64,000 bases of DNA from Gemmatimonadota bacterium (GCA_040388535.1 JAZKBR010000009.1:129764-193763); one strand, 5' to 3'. Shown: positions 38,824 through 50,899, counted from the first letter of the stretch. Notes: generated by a model from the letters alone, not told the origin. Program-made: numbers and translations.

Positions 38824-39819
38824 GTGAACTCACCCAGCACCGCACGTCGTCGCATCGCGCTGCCACTCCTGCTGCTTGCCGGGGTGGTGTCGCTCGTGGC
38901 CGGTGTGCTGCTGGGTCCCGTGTCATTCACGCCGGCGGATGTCTTCGCGGCCCTCGCGCGCCACGATGCACCGGCCTCGGCGATTGTTCGCCAGCTGCGG
39001 TTGCCGCGGGTGCTGCTCGCGTTCGGTGTGGGCGGGTCGCTCGCCGTCGCGGGCGCGGCGCTGCAGGCACTGGTCCGCAATCCGCTCGCCGAACCGTGGC
39101 TGCTTGGGGTGAGCGGTGGGGCATCGCTGGGAGCGGTCCTCGCGGTGATCCTCGGCCTTCCCGCCGGGATCAGTGTCGCCGGTTGTGCCACCGTTGGGGC
39201 GCTCGCTGCCGTTGCGCTCGTGTATCGCATCGGCGCCGTTGCCGGGCGTCGCCTCGACACGCGTGTCCTCCTGCTCGCCGGCGTCGTGGTGTCGTTCTTC
39301 GCTGGTGCCGTCACCACGGCAATGCTGGTTGTGGTTGATCCCTTCACCTTTCGCACCGCGACCGTCTGGCTCTTCGGCGGCTTCGGCGGTGCGTCGTGGG
39401 CAGCGTTGCGTCAGTTCACCCTCGTGGCCGCTCTGCCGCTGCTGTTGCTCTGGTGGCTCGCGCGTGCGCTCGATCTGCTCGCCCTGGGGGAGGAGACCGC
39501 GTCGACGCTGGGGATCGACGTCGACCGGACTCGCCGACTCGTGATCGTCGCTACCGCGATCCTGACCGCCGCCACTGTCGCCGTCGCCGGCATGATCGGC
39601 TTCGTCGGTCTCGTGGTTCCGCATGCGCTGCGCTGGGTCGTGGGGCCGATGCATCGACGACTTCTTCCGGCGGTCTTTCTCGCCGGCGGGGCGTTCACCG
39701 TGCTTGCGGATGCCGTTGCGCGCACTGTCCTGCGCCCGGCAGAACTCCCGGTGGGTGTCGTGACCGCGCTCGTCGGCGTGCCGCTCTTCGCTCTGCTGTT
39801 GCGACGGAGCGTCAAGTGA
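38824..39819 (+). CDS. btuC: B12 ABC transporter permease (FecCD/BtuC family)
   Basis: The start is GTG 38824, giving 331 residues; the longer open frame would run back through the riboswitch. FecCD hallmarks are RLPRVLLAFGVGGSLAVAGA, ALVRNPLAEPWLLGVSGGAS and GMIGFVGLVVPHALR, with about ten membrane helices. The B12 substrate is inferred from the riboswitch and from the btuB neighbour. No ordinary ribosome-binding site lies between the terminator and the GTG; the nearest GGAG is in the terminator stem, 13 bases away. Confidence 0.9.
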   Translation: MNSPSTARRRIALPLLLLAGVVSLVAGVLLGPVSFTPADVFAALARHDAPASAIVRQLRLPRVLLAFGVGGSLAVAGAALQALVRNPLAEPWLLGVSGGASLGAVLAVILGLPAGISVAGCATVGALAAVALVYRIGAVAGRRLDTRVLLLAGVVVSFFAGAVTTAMLVVVDPFTFRTATVWLFGGFGGASWAALRQFTLVAALPLLLLWWLARALDLLALGEETASTLGIDVDRTRRLVIVATAILTAATVAVAGMIGFVGLVVPHALRWVVGPMHRRLLPAVFLAGGAFTVLADAVARTVLRPAELPVGVVTALVGVPLFALLLRRSVK

Positions 39820-40649
39820 GTCTCCGTGCTACCGGAGTCACTGTGCGCTACGACGGTGCCGCGGTACCGGCCCTCGATGCGGTCTCGTTCGCGCTCGGCC
39901 GCGGTGAGCTGGTGGCCATCGGTGGCCCCAACGGCAGCGGCAAGACATCGCTGCTGCGCGCGCTGCTCGGACTCGTGCCACTTCGCGCCGGGTCCGTGAC
40001 CCTCGATGACACCCCGGTTGCCGCGTGGCCACGGCGTGCGCTCGCCGGAGCGATCGCGGCCTTGCCACAACGCGAGGAGCCGGCGTTCCCGCTCACCGTG
40101 TACGACGCCGTGCTGCTTGGTCGCTGGGCTCACCTCGGTCCGGTGGCTCCCGTGCGCCCGGCCGATGAGGCTGCGATTGCGGACGCGATGTCGCGGTGTG
40201 ACGTCGCAGGCCTGGGCCACCGCGGCATCGAGACGCTTTCCGGCGGTGAATGGCAACGCGTTCGTGTTGCCCGTGCGCTCGCGGCGTCGCCCAGACTCCT
40301 CCTGCTCGATGAGCCGACCGCCGCCCTCGATGTCGGTCACGAAATGGCGCTATTCGAATTGCTTCGCTCACTGGTTGCCGACGGACTCGGCGTCCTGGTG
40401 ATCACCCATCAACTGAACCTTGCGGCACGCTTCGCCGATCGTGTCCTGTTGCTTGATGGCGGACGCGCCGTTGCCGAGGGCACGCCTCGCGACGTATTGC
40501 GTGCCGACCGGCTCAGCATGCTGTTCGGCTGGCCTGTCGCCGTGGAGCATTGGCACGACGGCTCACCCCTGATGGTCCCACTCCGCTCGGGCGAGTCGCC
40601 GCGCGGTCCACTCGCCCATTTGCCCCCTTCCGATGAGTTCGTTCCGTGA
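39816..40649 (+). CDS. btuD: B12 ABC transporter ATPase (BtuD/FecE family)
   Basis: The start is GTG 39816 in the btuC stop, giving 277 residues. Walker A is GGPNGSGKTS, the signature is LSGGEWQRV, Walker B is LLLLDEPTAALD and the switch His is in LVITHQLN. It powers import through BtuC. No periplasmic binding protein (BtuF) gene is found in the operon; it must be elsewhere or replaced. Confidence 0.92.
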   Translation: MSLRATGVTVRYDGAAVPALDAVSFALGRGELVAIGGPNGSGKTSLLRALLGLVPLRAGSVTLDDTPVAAWPRRALAGAIAALPQREEPAFPLTVYDAVLLGRWAHLGPVAPVRPADEAAIADAMSRCDVAGLGHRGIETLSGGEWQRVRVARALAASPRLLLLDEPTAALDVGHEMALFELLRSLVADGLGVLVITHQLNLAARFADRVLLLDGGRAVAEGTPRDVLRADRLSMLFGWPVAVEHWHDGSPLMVPLRSGESPRGPLAHLPPSDEFVP

Positions 40650-42610
40650 CGCAATCGATTCGACTTCTGACACTCCTGCTGGCCGCCGCTCCGTTGACCC
40701 TTCACGCGCAAGTGGCGCGTGATACCACGCGGTTGCGCGACCTCGTGGTCACGGCGACCAGGGCACCAACGACGGTACATGTCACCCCGGCCGCAACCAC
40801 GGTGATTCGTGGCGAAGACTTGCGCGCCCGCGGCATCACCTTTGTCAGTGACGCACTGCGAGAAGTGCCCGGGATGATGCTGGTTCAGACCGGCTCGTAT
40901 GGCGCGGTGTCGGCCCTCTTTCTCCGCGGCGGGGAAGGTGACTACGTCAAGTTTCTCCTCGACGGCGTCACCCTGAACCAGCCGGGCGGGGGATTCAACC
41001 TGGCCAATCTCACGACCGACGATCTCGACCGGATCGAGATCGTCCGGGGACCAGCGTCGGTACTCTATGGCGCGGATGCGATGAGCGGCGTCGTGCAACT
41101 CTTTACCCGGAGCGGGAGTGGCAAGCTCCACGGCGATGTCGCGGCGCGCGGCGGGACGTTTGGCAATCGTGATGTGCAGGGTCACCTCGCGACGGCGATG
41201 GGAAAGGCATCGCTCAGTGCGGGAGGTTCTTCCTTTCGCAGCGATGGCCTCTACGATTTCAACAGTGGCTATCGTAACAACGTCGGCTCACTTCGCCTCG
41301 GACTCGACGGTGGGCGACAGGGAAGCGGCGCCTTCACCGTCCGTTACGGCGACGCCGAGGGGCATTACCCGACCGATGGCAATGGCCTCGCAGTTGATCA
41401 CAACCAGTACACCATCGATCGCAGTACGGCGCTCGGTCTGGAGCTGCATCGCGAACTTGGCTCACGGGTCACGGCGACCGTGCAGGGATTTGCCTCGCGC
41501 CTCAACAGCAACGCTGTCAACCGGCCAGATTCGCCCGCCGATACGATCGGTTTCGGCTACGATGCCGACCGGACCGGGGTGACGTGGCGCAAGGGCGTCG
41601 ATGCGCGCGCGGACATACGGACGGTGGGGACGTCGCTGCTCTCGATCGGCGCCGGTGTGGAATACGAAACCGACAATCAGCGATCGCATACCGTCTCGAA
41701 TTTCGGCACGGGTGGCTTCGCTACCGATGACGCGTTTGCGGCCGACCGGAACACCCGCAACATCTTCGCCCAATTGCTGGCGGAGCCGGTGCGGTCCGTC
41801 ACGCTGCAACTCGGGACTCGTCTCGACGATAATTCCGCCTTCGGAACCTTCGGGACGTGGCGAGTCGGTGCCTCGTGGCAGGTTGCTCGCGCGACGCGGT
41901 TGTTCGGGTCGGCGGGAACTGCGTTCAAGGCACCGACCTTTTCGGAACTCTTTGCGGCGAGTGCATTCGAAGTCGGGAATCGCGCGCTGCGGCCTGAGCG
42001 CAGTACTTCGGTCGAGGCGGGCATCGAGCAGCGGCTCGCCGACGGGAGATTCACGCTGGGAGTGACTGCGTTCTCCCAGCTGTTCCGGGACCTGATTCAG
42101 TACGTGGGCGCCGCGCCGGGGGAGCCAACCTACGTCAATCTCGGTGGCGCCGGTGCCAAAGGAGTTGAAGCCGCCGCATCGCTGCGCGCGTCTGGCTCGG
42201 TCACGGTCCGTGCACACTGGACCTGGCTTCGCACGGAGGTTACGGACACCGGGGTCGCCTCCTCGGTGGTCTTCCAGCAGGGCGAGCGGCTTCTCCGCCG
42301 CCCCGCGTCGAGCGGCGGGATCAACGCCGCCTGGCGGGTGAGGGGCGCGACCCTGAGCGCCGGTGTCAGCTACGTCGGGGAACGGGACGACGCTGACTTC
42401 CGGGATTTCCCAGCGACCCGGACCACGTTACCCTCCTACGTACTGGTAGATGTTTCCGTCGATGCTCCGATTCGGCGGGCCAACGGAACCCTCCCAGGAC
42501 TCGACCTGACCCTGCGCGCCGAGAACCTCTTCGACGCGGCATGGCAGCAGGTCGTGGGTTATCCCGGCCGTGGCCGCACCCTGTTCGGGGGGGCCCGACT
42601 GCACTTCTGA
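40646..42610 (+). CDS. btuB: TonB-dependent vitamin B12 receptor
   Basis: The product is 654 residues with a signal peptide (ending LTLHAQ). A TonB-box-like LRDLVVTATRAP is followed by the plug domain (SALFLRGGEGDYVKFLLDGV, DDLDRIEIVRGPASVLYGAD), then a 22-strand barrel ending in the outer-membrane signature GARLHF. The GGEGDYV...DGV plug motif resembles BtuB. Operon position behind a B12 riboswitch supports cobalamin. It is coupled to btuD by GTGA. The TonB-ExbBD energiser is not in the window. Confidence 0.92.
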   Translation: MTQSIRLLTLLLAAAPLTLHAQVARDTTRLRDLVVTATRAPTTVHVTPAATTVIRGEDLRARGITFVSDALREVPGMMLVQTGSYGAVSALFLRGGEGDYVKFLLDGVTLNQPGGGFNLANLTTDDLDRIEIVRGPASVLYGADAMSGVVQLFTRSGSGKLHGDVAARGGTFGNRDVQGHLATAMGKASLSAGGSSFRSDGLYDFNSGYRNNVGSLRLGLDGGRQGSGAFTVRYGDAEGHYPTDGNGLAVDHNQYTIDRSTALGLELHRELGSRVTATVQGFASRLNSNAVNRPDSPADTIGFGYDADRTGVTWRKGVDARADIRTVGTSLLSIGAGVEYETDNQRSHTVSNFGTGGFATDDAFAADRNTRNIFAQLLAEPVRSVTLQLGTRLDDNSAFGTFGTWRVGASWQVARATRLFGSAGTAFKAPTFSELFAASAFEVGNRALRPERSTSVEAGIEQRLADGRFTLGVTAFSQLFRDLIQYVGAAPGEPTYVNLGGAGAKGVEAAASLRASGSVTVRAHWTWLRTEVTDTGVASSVVFQQGERLLRRPASSGGINAAWRVRGATLSAGVSYVGERDDADFRDFPATRTTLPSYVLVDVSVDAPIRRANGTLPGLDLTLRAENLFDAAWQQVVGYPGRGRTLFGGARLHF

Positions 42611-42629
42611 TCCGCTTGGAGGCTTTGCG

Positions 42630-43697
42630 ATGCGTCTCGGCCCTGCGTGCCTGCTGCTGCTCAGCGCGCTCGGCGCCTGCGCCCCCACCACGGGGCCCAC
42701 GGCGCTCCCGGTCGAGGCGCTCGTCGTCCTCGATCGAGAGGAACGCTCCATCCGGCTGATTGCGGTCGACAGCACCAATGTGGTGCGCACGATCGACTTG
42801 TCGGGTACTGCGGCGAAGCCCACAGTGATGGCGGTGCGGGGCACCGTCGCCGTGGTTGGGTTTGGAGATCTGGGTCAGGTGGCGGTAGTCGATCTCGCCA
42901 CCCGTCGGGTGCTTTCGCTCGAGCCGATCCAGGGCACTGGCCCGGTCGCCGCGCTGGCCATCTCGGAAGCCGGTGAAGTCTTTGCCGCCGTGCCGACCAC
43001 CAACGATGCCAACGTCAGTTTCTTCAACCTTCAGACCCGCGAAGGCGGCGGCATTCGGGTTGAGGGCGGCCCGCAGGGATTCGGGGTAATCCGGGGCTCG
43101 GTGTTCGTCGTGCTCGGGAACCGGCAACTCTGCTATCCAGCGGTCCCTTCCTGTCTCGACCTGCCGAGCTGGCTGCGATCCGATCCGCGCTTCGCCACCG
43201 ATTCGATCGCGCTGTTCGGCCCCGGCAACGCCTCCGCAACGGCCGCCGGCTCCGATGGCCTGCTCTACGTTCTTAACTCTGGCAATGGTGGCAGCGCCGA
43301 GGGTCGCCTCTCGGCGGTTGATCCGGTCACGCGCAAGGAGTCGGCGTCCTTCGCCGGTTTTGGCTTGTCGCCGCTCTACCTGGCGTCCGATGGGGCAGAT
43401 CGCCTCCTGATCGCCAGCCCGCGCGAGCTGATGGTGTTCAATGTCCGCGAACATCGAGTGGAAAAGGGCGCCGGCGCCGGGATTCCGTTTGCGCAGGCGC
43501 CGCGGGCGCTGGTCACCGATGCCTTCGGCCGGGTCTACGTCCCGGTGGGCGGGAGTTGTGTGGCTGGAGGGGCGCCCGGCGCGGTGCGGGTGTTCGGGAC
43601 CGACCTGGTCGAGCGGAGCACGATTCCCATCGGCGTCTGCCCAGTGTCGGCGGCAGTTACCGAGATCCCCGCCGAATACTTCCACGCCGATCTCTAG
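42630..43697 (+). CDS. Beta-propeller-like lipoprotein, candidate BtuG-type B12 capture protein
   Basis: The start is ATG 42630 with GGAGG upstream, giving 355 residues. The lipobox is LGAC. The mature part shows repeated units of about 45 residues with the strand pattern 'AVVGFGDLGQVAVVDLATRRV', 'LYLASDGADRLLIASPREL', 'VTDAFGRVYVPVGG', as in YncE-like propellers. It contains two or three cysteine pairs (CYPAVPSC, CVAGG...GVC). It sits 19 bases after btuB under the riboswitch. In Bacteroides, the propeller lipoprotein BtuG sits on BtuB and captures B12; this could be an analogue. This is my inference from fold pattern and context. Confidence 0.7.
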   Translation: MRLGPACLLLLSALGACAPTTGPTALPVEALVVLDREERSIRLIAVDSTNVVRTIDLSGTAAKPTVMAVRGTVAVVGFGDLGQVAVVDLATRRVLSLEPIQGTGPVAALAISEAGEVFAAVPTTNDANVSFFNLQTREGGGIRVEGGPQGFGVIRGSVFVVLGNRQLCYPAVPSCLDLPSWLRSDPRFATDSIALFGPGNASATAAGSDGLLYVLNSGNGGSAEGRLSAVDPVTRKESASFAGFGLSPLYLASDGADRLLIASPRELMVFNVREHRVEKGAGAGIPFAQAPRALVTDAFGRVYVPVGGSCVAGGAPGAVRVFGTDLVERSTIPIGVCPVSAAVTEIPAEYFHADL

Positions 43698-43700
43698 CCG

Positions 43701-44471
43701 GTGGCCGGCAGCGCGCTCCTCACGCCGGCGTTGGTGCTCGGCTCCCTGCGGTATGGGGAGACCTCGCGAATTGTTCGTCTCGCCACGCGGGACATCGGTG
43801 TCGTAAGCGCCATCGCCAAGGGGGCACTGCGGCCCCGTAGCCGATTCGGTGCCGCCCTCCAGCTACTGAGCGAAGGACAGGCTCACCTGCTGCCGTCACG
43901 CAGCAGCGAACTGCACACGCTCATCGCCTTCGACCTCACCGCGATCCACACCGGACTCGCCGCTTCGCTCGACCGGTTCGCCTCGGCCAACGCCTTGGCC
44001 GAGCTCGCCACCCGGTTTGTTCCCTCCGCCCCCAATCCGATGCTTTACGACTGGCTGCTGGGCGCCATCGGCTTGCTCGAACTGGCCCCCCCGGAGGCGG
44101 TCAGCGTGGTCGGACTGCGGGCGATGTGGGGCGTCATGGCTCAGCTGGGGCTCGGTCCCACTTTGGCTGAATGCTCGCGCGATGGACAGCCGCTCGAGGA
44201 GGGCGCGGTTGCCTTTTCGCTTCGCGACGGCGGGTTCCTCTGCCATCGTTGTGCGGTGAGCGGCGCCACCACGCGTCTAGCTGCGGAGGATCGGGAAGCG
44301 CTGGTGGCCCTGATCGAGCCTGGGAGGGAGCTGCCACTGCTCAGCCCGGCTCAGGCGACTGCGCACCGCCGCCTGCTGGTGCGGTGGGTCAGGGAGCATC
44401 TCGGGGGCGATGGGGCCTTTCCGGCGCTCGAAGCGTGGCAACGGGGAACCCCGAGCCCGCGATCCGCTTGA
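43701..44471 (+). CDS. recO: DNA repair protein RecO
   Basis: RecO helps load RecA on SSB-coated DNA. The product is 256 residues from GTG 43701, three bases after the lipoprotein gene. It starts with TPALVLGSLRYGETSRIVRLATR (OB fold). A zinc-site remnant is CSRDGQ...FLCHRC. The C-terminal helix has HRRLLVRWVREHLG. Its presence at the end of a B12 operon is odd; it may be regulated by B12 through read-through or have its own promoter inside the lipoprotein gene. Confidence 0.9.
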   Translation: MAGSALLTPALVLGSLRYGETSRIVRLATRDIGVVSAIAKGALRPRSRFGAALQLLSEGQAHLLPSRSSELHTLIAFDLTAIHTGLAASLDRFASANALAELATRFVPSAPNPMLYDWLLGAIGLLELAPPEAVSVVGLRAMWGVMAQLGLGPTLAECSRDGQPLEEGAVAFSLRDGGFLCHRCAVSGATTRLAAEDREALVALIEPGRELPLLSPAQATAHRRLLVRWVREHLGGDGAFPALEAWQRGTPSPRSA

Positions 44472-44475
44472 CACA

Positions 44476-44518
44476 CCGGTCCGGGGACCGGCAACTTGCC
44501 GCCAGCCCAATCGGGCTG
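44476..44518 (+). terminator. Two small GC-rich hairpins after recO
   Basis: CCGGTC at 44476-44481 pairs with GACCGG at 44486-44491 (tetraloop CGGG), and CAGCCC at 44503-44508 pairs with GGGCTG at 44513-44518 (tetraloop AATC). Neither is followed by a T-tract. They fall in the 118-base gap after recO and may mark the end of the B12 operon. The remaining part of the gap holds the leader of the next gene and nothing else that I can see. Confidence 0.35.
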
Positions 44519-44589
44519 ACGCGCGTATCACCTGTCGGGGAGGTAACCAACCCGAACCACTGATTTGTCTGACAATCGAAGGAGTCTCC

Positions 44590-45018
44590 ATGCGCCGGCT
44601 CGTCAGGCCGGTTCTGGGGTTGCTGTTCGTCGCGGGGCTGGCCAGTTCGGCCAACGCCCAGCAGCGGGCACCGGGGAGGGCTCCCGGGCCGCGCATCGAG
44701 GAGCTTCGCCCGAATCCGGTCCTCCCGGCCGCGCTGGTACCGTTCGTTATTCCTGAGGAGATGTGCCAGAACAACAACACTCCCCTGGTCGCGCTGAAGG
44801 TGTACGACGCACTTGCGGTACCGGTGGCCATCTTGCGGCTCCGGAGCCGGCGCGCCGAGCTGATTGATTCCATTCGGATGCGTTGCGGGAAGTATGTGGC
44901 GATCTGGGATGGCACGATCGCGGGGGGGACGAGGGTGCCGCCGTCCGGGGTGTACTATGTGAACCTGGCAGTCGATGACCGACTGTCGACCAGAAAAGTC
45001 GTTATCACCAACCCGTGA
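44590..45018 (+). CDS. Secreted protein with FlgD-like Ig-type C-terminal domain
   Basis: The start is ATG 44590 with AAGGAG six bases upstream, giving 142 residues. The signal peptide ends at SSANAQQ. The second half reads like a FlgD Ig-like or sorting-type domain: VALKVYDALAVPVAILRLR, then WDGTIAGGTRVPPSGVYYVNL and a final STRKVVITNP. Such domains often occur at the C-terminus of large surface proteins; here it stands alone after about 50 residues. The role is unknown. A hairpin overlaps the stop codon. Confidence 0.7.
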   Translation: MRRLVRPVLGLLFVAGLASSANAQQRAPGRAPGPRIEELRPNPVLPAALVPFVIPEEMCQNNNTPLVALKVYDALAVPVAILRLRSRRAELIDSIRMRCGKYVAIWDGTIAGGTRVPPSGVYYVNLAVDDRLSTRKVVITNP

Positions 45019-45039
45019 GGGACGCCAGCCGCGTCCCTC
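45017..45039 (+). terminator. Hairpin overlapping the stop of the FlgD-like gene
   Basis: GAGGGACGC at 45017-45025 and GCGTCCCTC at 45031-45039 form a perfect 9-base-pair stem with loop CAGCC. It starts within the stop codon. No U-run follows (GCGGCGTTTC), so it is a weak or Rho-assisted terminator at best. Confidence 0.45.
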
Positions 45040-45069
45040 GCGGCGTTTCACCTCCCGGTCAGCCCTCCA

Positions 45070-45084
45070 CTGCCGAAACGGCAG
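45070..45084. promoter_or_regulatory. Small palindrome upstream of clpB
   Basis: CTGCCG AAA CGGCAG is a perfect 6-base inverted repeat with a three-base spacer, 54 bases before the clpB start. A second, shorter one (ACGG TACACT CCGT) follows around 45093-45106. Either could be an operator for a heat-shock regulator or part of the promoter. It is not a CIRCE element. The sites are unproven. Confidence 0.3.
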
Positions 45085-45137
45085 CGCCGATACGGTACAC
45101 TCCGTGCCATATTCCATGGGTATCCCCGGAGGAATGA

Positions 45138-48220
<3,083 letters not shown>

Positions 48221-48311
48221 GCACGGATTACCTATTTGAGGCGAACGCGGTACCATACAGGCTGTATTCGTTCCAAGACCCGTTCCAACCTCACCTCAGA
48301 AAAGACAACCC

Positions 48312-50861
48312 ATGACGAAGATCCGTCCGACGCTGCTCGTGCTGGCGTTCGCGGCTGCGGCCTGCCATCCGGCGCCCAAGCCCGCGACTGCCCCGGCTCC
48401 TCTCCCGACCGCCGCGCGTCCTGCCGGCGCCCCCACCACCACAGGCGATTCGACTGCAGGCGCGCGTCCGGGTGGCGGGGCGCCAGGGGCTGGTGGCGCC
48501 AACGCCGAACCGAATCCGCGGCCGTACGGACGGGTGATCACTCCCGAGGCCAAGAGCAAGTCGGGGCTGTTCAAGGTGCACCGTATCGCGTCCAAGCTCT
48601 ATTTCGAGATTCCGCGGAACGAGCTTGGTCGGGATATGCTGCTCACCACCGAGATCGCCAAGACGACGGCTGGTGCGGGCTACGGCGGTCAGTCGCTGGG
48701 TGAGGACGTGATCCGCTGGGAGCGTCGTGACAACCGGATCCTGCTCCGGCTCCAGAACTACTCGATCGTCTCGTCCGACACGACGAATCCGATCACCACG
48801 GCAGTCAACAACGCCAACTACGCGCCGATCGTGAAGGCGTTCAACGTCGAAAGCTGGGGCCCGGATTCGTCCGCCGTCATCGACGTCACCTCGCTCTTCG
48901 TCTCGCCACCGGTGGAAATGTCGCCGACGGCAGCGTATCGCGGGACCATCGACGCGAGCCGGTCATTCCTTGCGAACGTGGCCGCCTACCCGGAGAACAT
49001 CAAGGTCACGGCCGATCTCACGGTGAACACGCCGCCGGCCGCCGGTGGCGCCGCTCCGGGTGGCCGTGGGCTGCCGCCGAGCGCCACGCTGCAGATGGCG
49101 TGGTCGATCGTGCAGCTGCCGGTGGTGCCGATGATGCCGCGTCTGTTCGACAGCCGCGTGGGCTACTTCAGCAATCGCACCACCGACTTTGGTCGCGCAG
49201 TGCAGAAGTCGGAATCACGGACCTTCATCACCCGCTACCGGCTGGAGTGTTCGGACCAGAAGGTGGGCAATCTTTGCGTGCCGAAGAAGCCGATCGTGTA
49301 CTACGTCGATCCGGCAACGCCGAGCTGGCTGGTGCCGTGGGTCGTGAAGGCGATCGAGAGCTGGCAGCCGGCGTTCGAGGCGGCGGGCTTCTCCAAGGGC
49401 ATCATTGCGAAGATGGCGCCGACCAGGGCCGAGGATCCGGACTGGTCGGTGGAAGATGCCCGCTATTCCGTGATCGACTGGTTGCCGTCGACCACCGAGA
49501 ATGCCGTCGGCCCCCACACGGCCGATCCGCGCTCGGGTGAAATCATCAGCGCGCACCTGCAGATCTACCACAACGTGATGAACCTGAATCGCGACTGGTA
49601 CTGGACCCAGGCCGGCGCCATCGACCCGCGCGCCCGCAAGCTGCCGTTTCCCGACTCGCTCGCCGGTCGCCTGATGCAGTATGTCATCGCGCACGAGATC
49701 GGCCACTCGATCGGCTTCCAGCACAACATGAAGGCGAGCGCCATGTATCCGGCCGACTCGATTCGCAACCGCGACTTCGTGCACCGGATGGGCCACACGC
49801 CGACGCTGATGGACTACTCGCGCTTCAACTACGTGGCGCAGCCGGAAGACAACATCGCGCTGGAAGACCTGATCCCGCGAATCGGGCCGTACGACATCTG
49901 GGCGACCAAGTGGGGCTACATGCCGATTCCTGGCGCCCGCACGCCGGATGACGAGCGCGCAACGCTCGACGCGATGGCGCGCGAGCAGGATACCAAGCCG
50001 TGGCTGCGCTTCAGCACCAGCGACGCTGGCAGCTCTGATCCGCGCAACAACACCGAGGCGGTCGGCGACGACGACGCGGTGAAGTCGACGGGGCAGGGGC
50101 TCAAGAACATCAAGCGCCTGGTGCCGATGCTCATTCCCGCGTCAACCGGCACGGTCACCGATGACTACGCCGATCTCGAGGAGCTCTTCGGGCGGCTGGT
50201 CGGGCAGTGGGCCACCGAACTTCGTCACGTGGCTGTCATTCCGGGCAGCCGCGAGACGCAGGAGAAGTACATCTCGCAGTCGGGAGTGCGGTATACCGCC
50301 GTACCGATGCAGCATCAGCGTGACGCCGTCCGGTTCCTGAACGAGAACGCGTTCCAGACGCCGACCTTCTTCCTGCGCCCGGAAATTCTCGACCGGATCC
50401 AGCCCGACGGCGCGATCACCCGGATCAACGGATCGCAGGCCGGTATCCTCAGCACGCTGCTCAGCGATGCGCGGCTGTCGCGGATGATCGAGATGGAAGC
50501 GCTCAGCGGCGGAACCGAGGTGTACACCGCACCTGCCATGCTCGCCGATGTGCGCCAGGGTGTCTGGAGCGAGCTCAGCGCCGGGGCAGTGAAGATCGAC
50601 GCGTTCCGCCGCGCGTTGCAGCAGAGTTACATCGATCTCTTCAAGAACAAGGTCAATCCGCCGCCGCCGCCGACGGGGCTGCCCGCTGGCTTCGTCATCA
50701 CACCGCCGTCGAAGGATGTGCGCTCGCTGGCGCGTGCGGAACTGCGCGCGCTCGATGCGCAGGTGACTGCGGCGACGGGGAAGGCCGGGAACGCGGAAAC
50801 CCGCGCGCACCTTCAGGATGTGCATAACAGCATCGACCACATCCTGAATCCGAAGAACTGA
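48312..50861 (+). CDS. Zinc-dependent metalloprotease lipoprotein (DUF4953/DUF5117-type)
   Basis: The product is 849 residues. The signal peptide ends at a lipobox AAAAC. A Pro/Ala/Thr-rich linker follows to about residue 75. The DUF5117/5118-like N-terminal part covers about 75-400. The catalytic metzincin-type motif HEIGHSIGFQH starts at His461. The LMDYSRFNYV segment nearby may be the Met-turn. The C-terminal 350 residues are helical, as in the family. It probably acts at the outer membrane or surface as a peptidase. No Shine-Dalgarno is visible before ATG 48312; the leader is A-rich (AAAAGACAACCC). Confidence 0.88.
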   Translation: MTKIRPTLLVLAFAAAACHPAPKPATAPAPLPTAARPAGAPTTTGDSTAGARPGGGAPGAGGANAEPNPRPYGRVITPEAKSKSGLFKVHRIASKLYFEIPRNELGRDMLLTTEIAKTTAGAGYGGQSLGEDVIRWERRDNRILLRLQNYSIVSSDTTNPITTAVNNANYAPIVKAFNVESWGPDSSAVIDVTSLFVSPPVEMSPTAAYRGTIDASRSFLANVAAYPENIKVTADLTVNTPPAAGGAAPGGRGLPPSATLQMAWSIVQLPVVPMMPRLFDSRVGYFSNRTTDFGRAVQKSESRTFITRYRLECSDQKVGNLCVPKKPIVYYVDPATPSWLVPWVVKAIESWQPAFEAAGFSKGIIAKMAPTRAEDPDWSVEDARYSVIDWLPSTTENAVGPHTADPRSGEIISAHLQIYHNVMNLNRDWYWTQAGAIDPRARKLPFPDSLAGRLMQYVIAHEIGHSIGFQHNMKASAMYPADSIRNRDFVHRMGHTPTLMDYSRFNYVAQPEDNIALEDLIPRIGPYDIWATKWGYMPIPGARTPDDERATLDAMAREQDTKPWLRFSTSDAGSSDPRNNTEAVGDDDAVKSTGQGLKNIKRLVPMLIPASTGTVTDDYADLEELFGRLVGQWATELRHVAVIPGSRETQEKYISQSGVRYTAVPMQHQRDAVRFLNENAFQTPTFFLRPEILDRIQPDGAITRINGSQAGILSTLLSDARLSRMIEMEALSGGTEVYTAPAMLADVRQGVWSELSAGAVKIDAFRRALQQSYIDLFKNKVNPPPPPTGLPAGFVITPPSKDVRSLARAELRALDAQVTAATGKAGNAETRAHLQDVHNSIDHILNPKN

Positions 50862-50871
50862 CTGACCCCGG

Positions 50872-50899
50872 GGGGCGGCGGACTCCGGTCCGTCGCCCC
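50872..50899 (+). terminator. Strong GC hairpin after the metalloprotease gene
   Basis: Twelve base pairs (GGGGCGGCGGAC with GTCCGTCGCCCC, one G-U) close a TCCG tetraloop, ten bases after the stop. No T-tract follows. The very stable stem and position argue for a transcript end or 3' protection element. Confidence 0.55.

Noticed and set aside
42366..43685. 439-codon minus-strand open frame
   Set aside because: Antisense to the B12 lipoprotein gene, which has a lipobox, ribosome-binding site and operon context; the antisense product is compositionally biased.
45070..45106. CIRCE/HrcA site before clpB
   Set aside because: The palindrome present does not match the TTAGCACTC-N9-GAGTGCTAA consensus; recorded only as an unnamed palindrome.
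48221..48311. Promoter with TTGAGG and a TATTCG- or TACAGG-like box upstream of the metalloprotease
   Set aside because: Spacing between candidate boxes is not right for either pair, and promoter rules for this lineage are unknown to me.
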